This document shows positions 1 to 8,071 of a DNA stretch of 64,000 nt, in pieces. The position numbers and the translations under genes are program-made. The notes below the pieces were generated by a model, which saw only the letters and a program-made list of their open reading frames with translations, was not told where the DNA came from and did no database searches. Source of the DNA: Mageeibacillus sp. UBA6980 (GTDB lineage: Bacteria; Bacillota; Clostridia; Saccharofermentanales; Saccharofermentanaceae); assembly GCA_002450095.1 (NCBI GenBank), contig DJYK01000003.1, positions 92,480 through 156,479 of the forward strand. The letters are read 5' to 3'. Position 1 is the first letter of the stretch. Every line of letters starts with the position of its first letter.

Positions 1-1313
1 TACTGTCTGTCGAGGCTTAAAAGTTCATGCTTGATCGCGGGAACATCCACGCCCGCGTTGCTTATAACAAGCTCAATTACTTCATCCACACGGATCACGG
101 TCGTACGATCGATATCAACACTCTCGCCGTTATTCAGTTTCTTGATACTGCCGACATCGCCTTCAGGATAACAGGATACGTCAACATCACCGAGCGTCTT
201 TACTTCTACAGCCGAATGCACGCCTCCTAGATCAGCGAGAGCCTTGTCTCTTAATTTCCTGTTTTGCTCAAGAAGCCTGATATCCTCATCATTGACTTTC
301 GCTGCTTCATTAAGCTCTTTCTCACACGTCAGATACTTATTGCGAAGATCAAGGACTCTCTTGTATTCTTCAACAACAGCCGCATCATCAATCTCCTGTT
401 TGATAATCTTCGCTTTGCCGATCTCTTCTTCATATACCGGCCATTTTGTCAGATCGCGCTCTTTCTCGCTAAGATCAGCTTTAATGCTGTCGATCTCAGC
501 CTGATATCTTCTCTTCGTTTCGAGAAGCTCTTCATTCTGATCCAGAAGCATAATTTCATCTTTGATACGGGACAGTTCTTTCCTTTTCCGATCTATTCTG
601 TCGTTTACGTCGTTAAGCTCATCTTCACTTCTTTTTGTTTTGTCGAGCTCTTCTTCAAGACTCTCCAATTCGGCACGGCATCTGTTTATATTATTTGTGT
701 CTGTATCTTTATATTTCGTTTTCCAGTATTCGTCATTCTTTCCGTTAATTACGGCACCGATCTGCTCGATCGTTACTCCTCCGGTCTCCAGAAGAGAGTT
801 CTTCAACATCTCCTCCACAGATAATGCGGATTTATCATCAAACAGTTTTCCGGTAATAAACCGGTCTTCATCCCTTTGAGAGAAGAAGACTGTCTCCTTA
901 TAAGTACCCTCACCGTATTTAAGTATCGACTTTAACTCGGTATCTACCTTCTCCTGACCGCTTATGATTGAACCGTCAGGCCTAATCAGCTCAACGACTC
1001 CCTTCTCGTCAAGATTCCAGGTCTTATTCAGGGTGTATATCTTCGAATCTTCTTCGAATATCAACTCGCCTTTGATCATCGTCGGCGAAGTACCGTCCTT
1101 CTTCTCCGAAGGAAAGCATCTTGATATGAAATCCGTATGCTTTCTTTTATCCAAAGTTACGGTCATAAACAACATCTGAAATATGAAATCGACCACCGTA
1201 CTCTTTCCGGTTCCGTTATTCTCACACATGATATTAAGTCCGTCTGTCATGGTGATATCCTTTATCATCGACAGACCCGCGAACTGCGTTATATGTATCT
1301 TCTTAATATTCAT
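1..1313 (-). CDS. SMC-like DNA-repair ATPase (SbcC/YhaN type), partial
   Basis: Runs off the left edge; only the first ~437 residues are visible. The ATG at 1313 opens MNIKKIHITQFAG and leads to a Walker A motif NGTGKST at residues 33-39, the usual position in SbcC, RecF and Rad50 ATPases. From about residue 140 to 360 the translation is a long charged coiled coil rich in Glu, Lys and Leu, then becomes beta-rich near the edge. The start lies 10 nt after the stop of the Mre11-like nuclease gene, so the two form an operon. In this family the ATPase and nuclease subunits act together on DNA ends. The order nuclease then ATPase matches both sbcDC and Bacillus yhaON; the coiled coil visible here does not decide between them. 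Walker B and signature motifs lie outside the window. Confidence 0.8.
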   Translation of the reverse strand, partial: MNIKKIHITQFAGLSMIKDITMTDGLNIMCENNGTGKSTVVDFIFQMLFMTVTLDKRKHTDFISRCFPSEKKDGTSPTMIKGELIFEEDSKIYTLNKTWNLDEKGVVELIRPDGSIISGQEKVDTELKSILKYGEGTYKETVFFSQRDEDRFITGKLFDDKSALSVEEMLKNSLLETGGVTIEQIGAVINGKNDEYWKTKYKDTDTNNINRCRAELESLEEELDKTKRSEDELNDVNDRIDRKRKELSRIKDEIMLLDQNEELLETKRRYQAEIDSIKADLSEKERDLTKWPVYEEEIGKAKIIKQEIDDAAVVEEYKRVLDLRNKYLTCEKELNEAAKVNDEDIRLLEQNRKLRDKALADLGGVHSAVEVKTLGDVDVSCYPEGDVGSIKKLNNGESVDIDRTTVIRVDEVIELVISNAGVDVPAIKHELLSLDRQ

Positions 1314-1323
1314 TATTTACGCC

Positions 1324-2559
1324 TCACTTTCTCTTTCCCTTAGTAGTCGTCTTTCCTGCCTGGATCTCTTTGATGACTTTATATGCCATACTGAGTTCTT
1401 TCATATTCGTTAAGCTGCCATCCCCCGTACCGGGATCATTGTCAAATCTATGCAGGAACCTTGATATAAAGCTTTTCTCGCTGAACTCCCGATCGATCTG
1501 ATCCGGTTCTATAAGTTCGATCAGATCGCTCCAATCACATTTATATCTTCCGAGAAAACCTTCTGTCGCTTTCTCGAATATCTCATCCCGGATCTCATAC
1601 TCGGAAGGTCTTACAACGCCTGACGGAACTAATCTTATTACCGATCTTGATTTATCGAATCCGTCTTCTTTAGCAAGATTCTTAACTTCATTATCGATCG
1701 CATTCTTTAATGAATCGTCACTGTCAGGATTTACATTTACTGTAACAACATAGAACCGGTCGATCCCGCTTCTTACTTTTTTTGCTCTGACCTTCTTGCC
1801 GCTTCCCGTTTGCTCGATCTCAACGATGAAGCAATTGCCTTCCGTATTGTTGTTGATATGTGTCTGCTGATGAGTTCCGGGATTGAAGATCTTGCCGACC
1901 TCGGAATAATTGTAACCTATCTCATCGGGGTACGATACGTGAGCATGCCCTAAGAACCAGGCGTCAACGGGAATCTCATTAAGCTCTGCCTTGGACATAT
2001 AGAAGTAAACTCCTTCATTATTACAGGACAGTTTTTCGAGCGTTCCGTGAGCCAGCCCGATGTTGATCGCATCCTCGGTATCGATCTTAGAATCTTTGAT
2101 CCACTTGAGGTTATTCACGTCAGAATGCTCGCTCTGACAGTAGGCGGGATAGATCACTACCCTCTCCCCTCTTATGCTCGTCTCATATGGTTTCCACTCA
2201 TTAAGAACAACGATATTATTGACGTTACCGTCATCTCTGATCTTTATAAACTCGCTCCAGAAATCAAGTCCTCCGGCATAGAAATCATGATTGCCGGGAA
2301 TAATGAACACCGTGCTGTTGAACTTGCTCAGCATCTTGATGATGCGCTCGAATACCTGCTTTCCTCCGATATAATCGAGATCCGCTTTCTCGAACAGATC
2401 TCCCGTTATGAAGAACAGGTCACACTTCTCATCATTAGCCTTCCGGACCATCTGATCGAAGCTTTTGTACCGATCCTCTATCAGAGTGTCTTTCGCATCT
2501 CCGAATGAGTCGTATTTCCTTCCAAAATGGTTATCGCCTGTTACAAAACACCTTATCAC
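1324..2559 (-). CDS. Mre11/SbcD-like exonuclease subunit (YhaO type)
   Basis: A 411-residue calcineurin-like phosphoesterase of the DNA double-strand-break nuclease class. The N-terminal metal motifs appear in order: GDNHFG (D-x-H), GDLFE, GNHD, a lone His in LAHGT and GHAH near residue 203. The C-terminal third carries the capping and ATPase-interaction region typical of SbcD/YhaO. Start is GTG at 2559, preceded by AAGGAAGG at suitable spacing. It is followed 10 nt later by the SMC-like ATPase, its expected partner. Expected role is Mn-dependent DNA end processing in the cytoplasm. Confidence 0.85.
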   Translation of the reverse strand: MIRCFVTGDNHFGRKYDSFGDAKDTLIEDRYKSFDQMVRKANDEKCDLFFITGDLFEKADLDYIGGKQVFERIIKMLSKFNSTVFIIPGNHDFYAGGLDFWSEFIKIRDDGNVNNIVVLNEWKPYETSIRGERVVIYPAYCQSEHSDVNNLKWIKDSKIDTEDAINIGLAHGTLEKLSCNNEGVYFYMSKAELNEIPVDAWFLGHAHVSYPDEIGYNYSEVGKIFNPGTHQQTHINNNTEGNCFIVEIEQTGSGKKVRAKKVRSGIDRFYVVTVNVNPDSDDSLKNAIDNEVKNLAKEDGFDKSRSVIRLVPSGVVRPSEYEIRDEIFEKATEGFLGRYKCDWSDLIELIEPDQIDREFSEKSFISRFLHRFDNDPGTGDGSLTNMKELSMAYKVIKEIQAGKTTTKGKRK

Positions 2560-2650
2560 TTATGCCACCTTCCTTTCGCATATGTCAATTTTACTTTAAA
2601 TGTAGCCGCGCATGATTCTCAATCCCACTTTTTCAAACAAAATTAACAAA

Positions 2651-2675
2651 GGGGATGTCTCATTGAGACATCCCC
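2651..2675 (-). terminator. Intrinsic terminator after the CarD-like gene
   Basis: A near-perfect stem (GGGGATGTCTC with GAGACATCCCC, 3-nt loop) is followed on the minus strand by TTTGTTAATTTTGTTTG. It sits ~25 bp past the stop of the CarD-like gene and separates it from the nuclease operon. Confidence 0.85.
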
Positions 2676-2701
2676 CGACACGATTCAAATTATATGAGAT
2701 C

Positions 2702-3217
2702 TCAGCTTACCTTCTCGCGCTCTTCCTCGATAAATCCCGGGACCTCCTTGGGATCCATTCCGAGAGCTACCGCAAACTCGGCATTCATCCGCCTCTCGGC
2801 ATCCGTAAGGATCTTCTCATCCTGCTGGTTCAGGCTCTTGCCTTCATCCTGAAGTCTCTTCCTGTGAGCAGTAATGGCGCTGATCACGCTTACAATGCTC
2901 TTCCTGTCGCCGGAACTTAACAGATCATTAAATACTTCCTTACGCTCATTGCGGTCCTCGATCCATTCGATCGAATCCTCATCAATGCCGTGGATCAGCT
3001 CCAGCGCTTCCTTCTTGGAGATAACAGGTCTTATCTTAGCGGTAAGCTTCTCATTATTAAAGGGAACATATACTACCTGTGCCTGATTTACAAAAAGAGG
3101 CTTGAGAATGTAATACTTCTGGGGACGCTCATGATAAAATCTGACGTCCTTGATATCGTCGATCTCACAAACTCCACTGCCGCCGTAAACTACAGTCTCG
3201 CCCTTAGTGAATGCCAT
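2702..3217 (-). CDS. CarD-like transcription regulator (RNAP-interacting)
   Basis: A 171-residue protein starting MAFTKGETVVYGG. Residues 1-65 match the CarD/TRCF RNA-polymerase interaction domain (VVYGGSGVCEI, then YYILKPL and YVPF). The rest is helical, as in CarD/CdnL proteins, which bind the RNAP beta subunit and stabilise open complexes. The Shine-Dalgarno AAAGAGG precedes the ATG. It is a single-gene unit with its own terminator, next to a DNA-repair operon. Length is normal for the family. Confidence 0.9.
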   Translation of the reverse strand: MAFTKGETVVYGGSGVCEIDDIKDVRFYHERPQKYYILKPLFVNQAQVVYVPFNNEKLTAKIRPVISKKEALELIHGIDEDSIEWIEDRNERKEVFNDLLSSGDRKSIVSVISAITAHRKRLQDEGKSLNQQDEKILTDAERRMNAEFAVALGMDPKEVPGFIEEEREKVS

Positions 3218-3367
3218 ATTCTGCCTCTTTCTTAATAACTAAACAATTGAAAAACCGCTTAACGTGACACAATTACGCCACATGTAAATTATATCATCGC
3301 GGATGTCTCTATATTAAGTGGTCAGAATCGACAAAAAATCCCTCGAAACTATTGAAAAATATGACGT

Positions 3368-4243
3368 TTACCCCTGTTCGTACTTATAAATGTCAGCCAC
3401 TTCCGATATAGTCAAATATGCGTGAGGATCTGCCGCGTGAACGATCTGTCTCATACGCGCGATCTGGAATCTGTTAACGACAAAATAAACGACAGTTCGG
3501 TCCTTTGATGTGAACCCGCCTTTCGCAGGGATAATGGTAGTGCCTGAACCGAATTCATCCATTAAAGCCTTGGAGACTTCATCGCCCTTGTCCGTCACGA
3601 TCATTACCGACTTGGAGCGGTCGAGACCTTCTGCAATGAAGTCTATCGTATGAAGAGCAACATAGTAGGTAACTATCGAATACAAAGGCAGCGTCCAGCT
3701 TTGAAATATTATGCCGCACAGTATATACAGACATACGTTATAGATCATCATAAATGTTCCGACGGTAAGGTTTAACTGCTTGGCAAATATAACCGCCATA
3801 ACTTCAATGCCGTCGATCGCGCCGCCGTGTCTTACGGATATTCCCGAACCCGCTCCGCAGATAAGACCTCCGAACACGGCGCACAGAAGCAGGTCTTTAC
3901 CGGCCACGGGGGATGCCTCGGCAACATCTATACGCGACTCGATAAAATAAGCGCATATCGAATAGACGATTACGGCAAAGACCGAATAGACCGTAAATGC
4001 CACTCCCTGCTTCTTTAACCCGTAGAGCATCAGAGGAACATTAAGAACAATCAGGAAGACAGACAGGCTCAGATAAGGAGGCGTGATCTGCGACAACAGC
4101 AAAGATGTTCCGGCGATCCCGCTGTCGTATAGATGAACGGGAGACAGGAACAACGTGATGCCTATGGCAGAGACAACACCGGCAAGAGCCATAAACAGCA
4201 ATTTGACGGGTTCTATCCCGTGCTTTTCCATTAACTTGATCAT
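3368..4243 (-). CDS. YitT family membrane protein (DUF2179 C-terminus)
   Basis: A membrane protein of 291 residues when started at the ATG at 4243, which lies just after the stop of the ABC permease gene and gives the usual YitT length; the open frame extends further upstream but only into that permease gene. Several N-terminal hydrophobic segments are followed by a soluble C-terminal domain (residues ~215-285, with KSVMIVTDKGDEV and RTVVYFVVNR) typical of the DUF2179 module. Function in the family is poorly defined. It is the last gene of a minus-strand cluster after the metal-importer genes, 5 nt from znuB, so it is probably co-transcribed. Confidence 0.85.
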   Translation of the reverse strand: MIKLMEKHGIEPVKLLFMALAGVVSAIGITLFLSPVHLYDSGIAGTSLLLSQITPPYLSLSVFLIVLNVPLMLYGLKKQGVAFTVYSVFAVIVYSICAYFIESRIDVAEASPVAGKDLLLCAVFGGLICGAGSGISVRHGGAIDGIEVMAVIFAKQLNLTVGTFMMIYNVCLYILCGIIFQSWTLPLYSIVTYYVALHTIDFIAEGLDRSKSVMIVTDKGDEVSKALMDEFGSGTTIIPAKGGFTSKDRTVVYFVVNRFQIARMRQIVHAADPHAYLTISEVADIYKYEQG

Positions 4244-4248
4244 AGAAC

Positions 4249-5052
4249 TCAATCCTTGCCAAAAGAGTGAATAATAAATGTTACGAAGAATACCCCGCCA
4301 AGCAAAAGAACTATCATAGGTCCGGAAGGGATACTCTGATAATACGATACCAGAAGTCCCGCTATTCCGCATATGAGCGAGAACACGACGGACCAGATGT
4401 GATACGTCCTTGTATTATGAGCGATGTTACGGCTTGATGCCGCCGGAAGTATTATCAGCGAGTTGATAAGAAGTATCCCTATCCATCTTATCGAGAACAT
4501 TATCACCACGGCGATGAATGCCGAGAAGATATAGTCATAAAGCTTGCCGTTGATGCCCTTGCTTCTCGCGAGAGAGCGGTTGAGATTATCCGAAGACAGC
4601 GCGTTATAAGAGAAAATCCAGAATACGATAACGAGAACGAGGCACACTGCCAGGGATAAGATCTCCGTTCTCGTAATGCTTAAGATATCTCCGATAAGAT
4701 AGGAAGAATACTTATTGAAATTTCCACCCTTGGACAGAAGCACAAGTCCGAGCGACATCGCGACGGATGCGAACACGCTTATTATCGTATCCGCCCCGTA
4801 AGTCGTTCTGTCTTTTACAAGGTTAAGGAGCAACGAGAACAGCACCGCGAAAATCACCATCGACAACGACCTGTTCGTGAAACCGAACACAACTCCGACA
4901 GCGATGCCGCAAAGCGCAGAGTGTCCTATGGCATCAGAGAAAAATGCCATCTTCTTGTTTACGACCATTGTTCCTATGAGCGCGAACACCGGCGCGGATA
5001 TGAGTATCGCGAGGAGAGCATTTCTCATAAACTCGAACTGAAGGAACGTCAT
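4249..5052 (-). CDS. Zinc/manganese ABC transporter permease (ZnuB/MntB family)
   Basis: A 267-residue integral membrane permease of the ABC-3 family. About eight hydrophobic segments are visible, with family motifs such as SDAIGHSALCGIAVG near residue 38 and GILLINSLIILPAASS near residue 190. It overlaps the ATPase gene by 4 nt (ATGA), indicating translational coupling. With the ATPase and the lipoprotein upstream it forms a complete divalent-metal importer in the cytoplasmic membrane. Zn versus Mn cannot be decided from this subunit. Confidence 0.88.
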   Translation of the reverse strand: MTFLQFEFMRNALLAILISAPVFALIGTMVVNKKMAFFSDAIGHSALCGIAVGVVFGFTNRSLSMVIFAVLFSLLLNLVKDRTTYGADTIISVFASVAMSLGLVLLSKGGNFNKYSSYLIGDILSITRTEILSLAVCLVLVIVFWIFSYNALSSDNLNRSLARSKGINGKLYDYIFSAFIAVVIMFSIRWIGILLINSLIILPAASSRNIAHNTRTYHIWSVVFSLICGIAGLLVSYYQSIPSGPMIVLLLGGVFFVTFIIHSFGKD

Positions 5053-5822
5053 ACGGCAGGACCTCCGAATACTCTCTTAAAGTTCGGATCTTCATAGACT
5101 TCATCCGGACTGCCCTTACAGAGGATCGTCTTATCGAGAAGCACGACCTTGTCGGCATACTTACGCACAAGTTCGAGATCGTGCGATACCAGAAGTATCG
5201 CCAGATCATTTTTATTCTTCATCTCATTTACTATCCTGTAGAAATCCCTTACGCCGTTCTCGTCTATACCGGAGACGGGCTCATCGAGGATCAGAAGATC
5301 CGGCATCGGCGTTATCGCGATGGAGAGCATTACGCGCTGAAGCTGTCCGCCCGAGAGCTTTCCCACCTGCTTATCTATACAGTCATCGACCGAGAACACC
5401 TTGAGCTGCTCTCTTATCTTCTCATACAGCTTCCTGTTCTTGACGAACCATACGGGGTACTTCGAGATAAAAGACGCGAACAGATCATAGACGGTCATCG
5501 GGATCTCACGCTCGATATTGAGCGACTGAGGTACATATCCTATACGCAGGCTGTTACTGACGTTGCCGGTACGAGTCTCCTTAAACTCTATAGTCCCGTC
5601 ATGCGGAACCTCCCCGAGAAGCGTTCTTAACAAAGTGGATTTACCCGCGCCGTTCTTACCTATGATCACGGTAAGCTCGCCGCAATGCATGTGCAGGTTT
5701 ACGTCATCGAGGACTCTCTCATCGCCGAATGAGACACCGAGATTCTTGATCTTTATGCAGTGACAATGGGACTTACAGGAATCGTTAAGCTTGTGCGAAT
5801 GCTCAGACATATCTTCCGTCAT
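5049..5822 (-). CDS. Metal ABC transporter ATPase with His/Cys-rich N-terminus (ZnuC-like)
   Basis: A 257-residue ABC ATPase. Walker A is GKNGAGKST at about residue 54, the signature is LSGGQ near residue 157, Walker B is LLILDEP, and the H-loop is SHD. The first ~23 residues, before the conserved IKIKNLGVSF, are an added tail rich in His and Cys (HSHKL, CKSHCHC) that could bind metal; canonical ZnuC has no such leader. It overlaps znuA upstream and znuB downstream by 4 nt each. Expected role is to power uptake of zinc or manganese. Confidence 0.88.
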   Translation of the reverse strand: MTEDMSEHSHKLNDSCKSHCHCIKIKNLGVSFGDERVLDDVNLHMHCGELTVIIGKNGAGKSTLLRTLLGEVPHDGTIEFKETRTGNVSNSLRIGYVPQSLNIEREIPMTVYDLFASFISKYPVWFVKNRKLYEKIREQLKVFSVDDCIDKQVGKLSGGQLQRVMLSIAITPMPDLLILDEPVSGIDENGVRDFYRIVNEMKNKNDLAILLVSHDLELVRKYADKVVLLDKTILCKGSPDEVYEDPNFKRVFGGPAV

Positions 5823-6709
5823 CCTGCAGAACCCAGTAATTCCAGGTTCTCTTCCATCTGTGTTATGTAAGAGTCGGCATCAACATCCCCGCTGATACAC
5901 GTATTAAGAGTATATATAACTGCCCCGGTCTCGGACGCTACGGCCTCCGCTATATCCGAATCCGTATCGGCCCCTGCGAATATCAGCTCCACGTCATTGG
6001 CATTCATATACTCAATGACCTCACGCATATCGCCTGCAGACAGGGCGGACTGTTCGTGATCGGTCTCTATCGTAATATAATCCATCCCCGCATACACACA
6101 AAAAGACGGCAGCGACTCATCGAGAACGAGAACCCCTCTCCCTTCAAGTCCCGCGAGGACATCATCATATCTGTTTGCCAGATCTTCGAGTTTCTCTATA
6201 TAGATCTGCGCATTGGATGAATACTGCGATGCGTGTTCGGGATCAGCTTCAGACAGAGCGTCGCTCACCGTCATGACCTGGATCATGTAATCATCGATAC
6301 TGGTCCACACATGCCCGTTGACCTCTTCCCCGTCTCGAGGAGCATCCGTCACAGACGAAGAAGCTTCAACGATCGTAAGCTCAGGATAAGCCGTAAGAAG
6401 CCTGTCGTTAAATGACTCGAGCTCGAGACCGTTCTCTACATAGACATCCGCGTTCTCGACAAGTCTTAAGTCTTCAGTCGTAAATACGTGATCATGGATA
6501 CAGCCGATATCAGGGGCAGACATGCAGTTGACGGTAACTCCGTCAATCCCGCCCGCCACATTCATGGTAAGGATCTGCATCGGATAAAACGATGTAACAA
6601 TGTTAAAATTGCCGTCATCAACGGATGTCGGGTCCCCGGCACATGAGACAACAGGCAAAATGACCGCCGCAGCGGCTAATATTGATATTATTCTTTTTAT
6701 ATTCTTCAT
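5819..6709 (-). CDS. Metal-binding lipoprotein of ABC importer (ZnuA-like)
   Basis: A 296-residue solute-binding lipoprotein: an N-terminal signal with lipobox VVSC and Cys near residue 23, then a cluster A-I type metal-binding fold. Likely metal ligands are the His residues in CIHDHVF and NGHVW. The third canonical His, usually HDAF or similar, is replaced here by DESLPSF, so the site is not standard. It heads the znuABC-like operon. No Shine-Dalgarno precedes the ATG; a promoter on this strand ends only 9 nt upstream, so the transcript may be leaderless. Confidence 0.82.
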   Translation of the reverse strand: MKNIKRIISILAAAAVILPVVSCAGDPTSVDDGNFNIVTSFYPMQILTMNVAGGIDGVTVNCMSAPDIGCIHDHVFTTEDLRLVENADVYVENGLELESFNDRLLTAYPELTIVEASSSVTDAPRDGEEVNGHVWTSIDDYMIQVMTVSDALSEADPEHASQYSSNAQIYIEKLEDLANRYDDVLAGLEGRGVLVLDESLPSFCVYAGMDYITIETDHEQSALSAGDMREVIEYMNANDVELIFAGADTDSDIAEAVASETGAVIYTLNTCISGDVDADSYITQMEENLELLGSAG

Positions 6710-6718
6710 GCAGGATTT

Positions 6719-6769
6719 ATTCTAAAGTCGCCCGCAAATGTTGTCAATCATCCATAAAACCCTTATTAT
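6719..6769. promoter_or_regulatory. Overlapping divergent promoters sharing a -35 region
   Basis: On the minus strand TTGACA (6747-6742), a 17-nt spacer and TAGAAT (6724-6719) point at the lipoprotein gene. On the plus strand TTGTCA (6741-6746), a 17-nt spacer and TATTAT (6764-6769) point at the lipase gene. The two -35 boxes overlap in TTGTCAA. Both predicted start sites fall on or within 3 nt of the start codons. No Zur-like palindrome was recognised. Confidence 0.65.
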
Positions 6770-6775
6770 TATCCC

Positions 6776-7639
6776 GTGATTGAAAGAAGCAACATAAAAA
6801 GAGGACTTGTACTTGAAGGCGGAGCCATGAGAGGGCTCTTCACCTGCGGTATCCTTGATGTACTCATGGAAAACGGCGTGACCTTTGACGTCGCTGCAGG
6901 TGTTTCCGCAGGAGCCGCTTTCGGATGTAACTTCAAGTCTCATCAGGCGGGACGGGCCCTCAGATACAACCTTAAGTATTCCTCTTACTGGCGTTATAAG
7001 AGCATGAGATCCCTTATGCTGACAGGAGATCTCTACGGAGCCGAATTCTGCTACCACACACTTCCCGAGAAGCTCGACATTTTCGACACGGAAGCCTTCG
7101 CAGCTGATCCGCTCGAATTCTATGCAGTCGCGACGGATGTGGACACCGGAAAGCCCGTCTATCACCTTCTTAAGGACGGCGGCAATGAGGATCTCGAGTG
7201 GATAAGGGCCTCGGCATCAATGCCCCTTGCTTCCCGCATCGTAAACATCAACGGACAGAATCTTCTCGACGGCGGCATATCGGATTCCATCCCTCTCGGA
7301 TTCATTGAAAAGAAAGGGTGCAACAAGAACCTCGTGATCCTGACACAGCCCGAAACATATACCAAACACCAATATAAGCAGTTCAGTTTGATATCGGCAG
7401 CTCTCCACAAATATCCCAAACTCGTAGAAGGCTTAAGAGAACGCCCTGCCATGTACAATGCCCAGACCGCTTATGTGAAGGTAAGAGAGGCAGAAGGCAG
7501 CGCTCTCGTTCTGAGACCTGACGCGCCTCTTAACATCCCTCCGCTCGAGAAAGACCCCGAACAAATCAACCGCGTCTACAACTCAGGTCGCGACCTCGCC
7601 CTGTCCAAACTTCAAGAAATCATCAATTTCCTCGGATAA
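6776..7639 (+). CDS. Patatin-like phospholipase
   Basis: A 287-residue patatin-family serine lipase. The oxyanion-hole motif GGAMRG lies near residue 15, the nucleophile elbow GVSAGA near residue 42, and the catalytic Asp in LDGGISD near residue 164: the Ser-Asp dyad is intact. It resembles the RssA/YjjU cytoplasmic group and has no signal peptide. Start is GTG at 6776 with no Shine-Dalgarno; the -10 TATTAT ends 6 nt upstream, so it may be read from a leaderless mRNA. It is transcribed divergently from the metal importer. Substrate is unknown. Confidence 0.87.
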   Translation: MIERSNIKRGLVLEGGAMRGLFTCGILDVLMENGVTFDVAAGVSAGAAFGCNFKSHQAGRALRYNLKYSSYWRYKSMRSLMLTGDLYGAEFCYHTLPEKLDIFDTEAFAADPLEFYAVATDVDTGKPVYHLLKDGGNEDLEWIRASASMPLASRIVNINGQNLLDGGISDSIPLGFIEKKGCNKNLVILTQPETYTKHQYKQFSLISAALHKYPKLVEGLRERPAMYNAQTAYVKVREAEGSALVLRPDAPLNIPPLEKDPEQINRVYNSGRDLALSKLQEIINFLG

Positions 7640-7661
7640 TGTGTTATAATCCTCTCGCAAT

Positions 7662-7737
7662 GGGGGCGTAGCTCAGCTGGGAGAGCGTACGGTTCGCATC
7701 CGTAAGGTCAGGAGTTCGATCCTCCCCGTCTCCACCA
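7662..7737 (+). tRNA. tRNA-Ala (anticodon CGC)
   Basis: A full cloverleaf is visible: acceptor GGGGGCG pairs with CGTCTCC and includes the alanine identity pair G3-U70. The D arm is GCTC...GAGC; the anticodon stem TACGG/CCGTA holds the loop TTCGCAT with anticodon CGC. The T arm contains GTTCGAT, and CCA is encoded. A TATAAT at 7645-7650 lies upstream and a terminator hairpin directly downstream. Confidence 0.96.
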
Positions 7738-7742
7738 AATCT

Positions 7743-7775
7743 AAAGCCTTGTAAACACTATGCTTACAAGGCTTT
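7743..7775 (+). terminator. Terminator hairpin after tRNA-Ala
   Basis: A 12-bp stem, AAAGCCTTGTAA with TTACAAGGCTTT, around a 9-nt loop begins 5 nt after the CCA end of the tRNA. The T tract is short (TTT then ATTATT). Confidence 0.75.
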
Positions 7776-7785
7776 ATTATTGCTC

Positions 7786-7809
7786 CTGAGTACACCGCTG
7801 AGTACACCG
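7786..7809 (+). repeat. Perfect 12-bp tandem duplication downstream of tRNA-Ala
   Basis: CTGAGTACACCG occurs twice in direct tandem just past the tRNA terminator. Its position next to a tRNA 3' end could mark an old integration site, but no integrase and no second copy of the tRNA 3' end were seen. Confidence 0.5.
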
Positions 7810-7861
7810 ACCGGGCATCTGAGAATATCATATCTTTTTTACAACCTCTCAAAGCCAATAA

Positions 7862-8000
7862 CTTTGGGTCACCGGGAGCCTTGTAGTGACTGAATTGTTG
7901 ACCAACTCATTCAATCAGTCACACTTTTGGTCACTGAAAGGCTCATAGTGACTGAATTGTTGACCAACTCGTTCAATCAGTCACACTTTTGGTCACTGAG
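7862..8000 (+). repeat. Array of ~62-bp palindromic repeats (copy A)
   Basis: Two full units (starting 7886 and 7948, period 62) and a diverged partial unit before them. Each unit holds GTGACTGA...TCAGTCAC arms around the core GTTGACCAACTC, then CACTTTTGGTCACTGA. The same family recurs at 60384-60545 in the opposite orientation. No gene lies in 7740-8071. It is not a CRISPR array, because the whole unit repeats and there are no unique spacers. Confidence 0.85.
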
Positions 8001-8009
8001 TGAATAACG

Positions 8010-8048
8010 CGGTTAGATAGTCTAACCCGCAGCTTATGATGATATAAT
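8010..8048 (+). promoter_or_regulatory. Inverted repeat and -10 element before ATP-grasp gene
   Basis: GTTAGA-TAG-TCTAAC (8012-8026), extendable to GCGG/CCGC with a bulge, lies upstream of TATAAT at 8043-8048. The inverted repeat covers the -35 position, where no good -35 hexamer is seen, so it may be an operator. A related arrangement occurs at 60641-60671. Confidence 0.45.
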
Positions 8049-8071
8049 TGTCCGAGAAAGAGGTAACATAA

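Noticed and set aside
7673..7858. Open frame on the minus strand across the tRNA-Ala gene (ends LVETGRIELLTLRMRTVRSPS-like sequence)
   Set aside because: It is the complement of the tRNA, a well-known spurious translation, with no ribosome site.
7862..8000. Possible CRISPR array
   Set aside because: The whole ~60-bp unit repeats, with no unique spacers and no cas genes; both arrays contain only 2-3 units.
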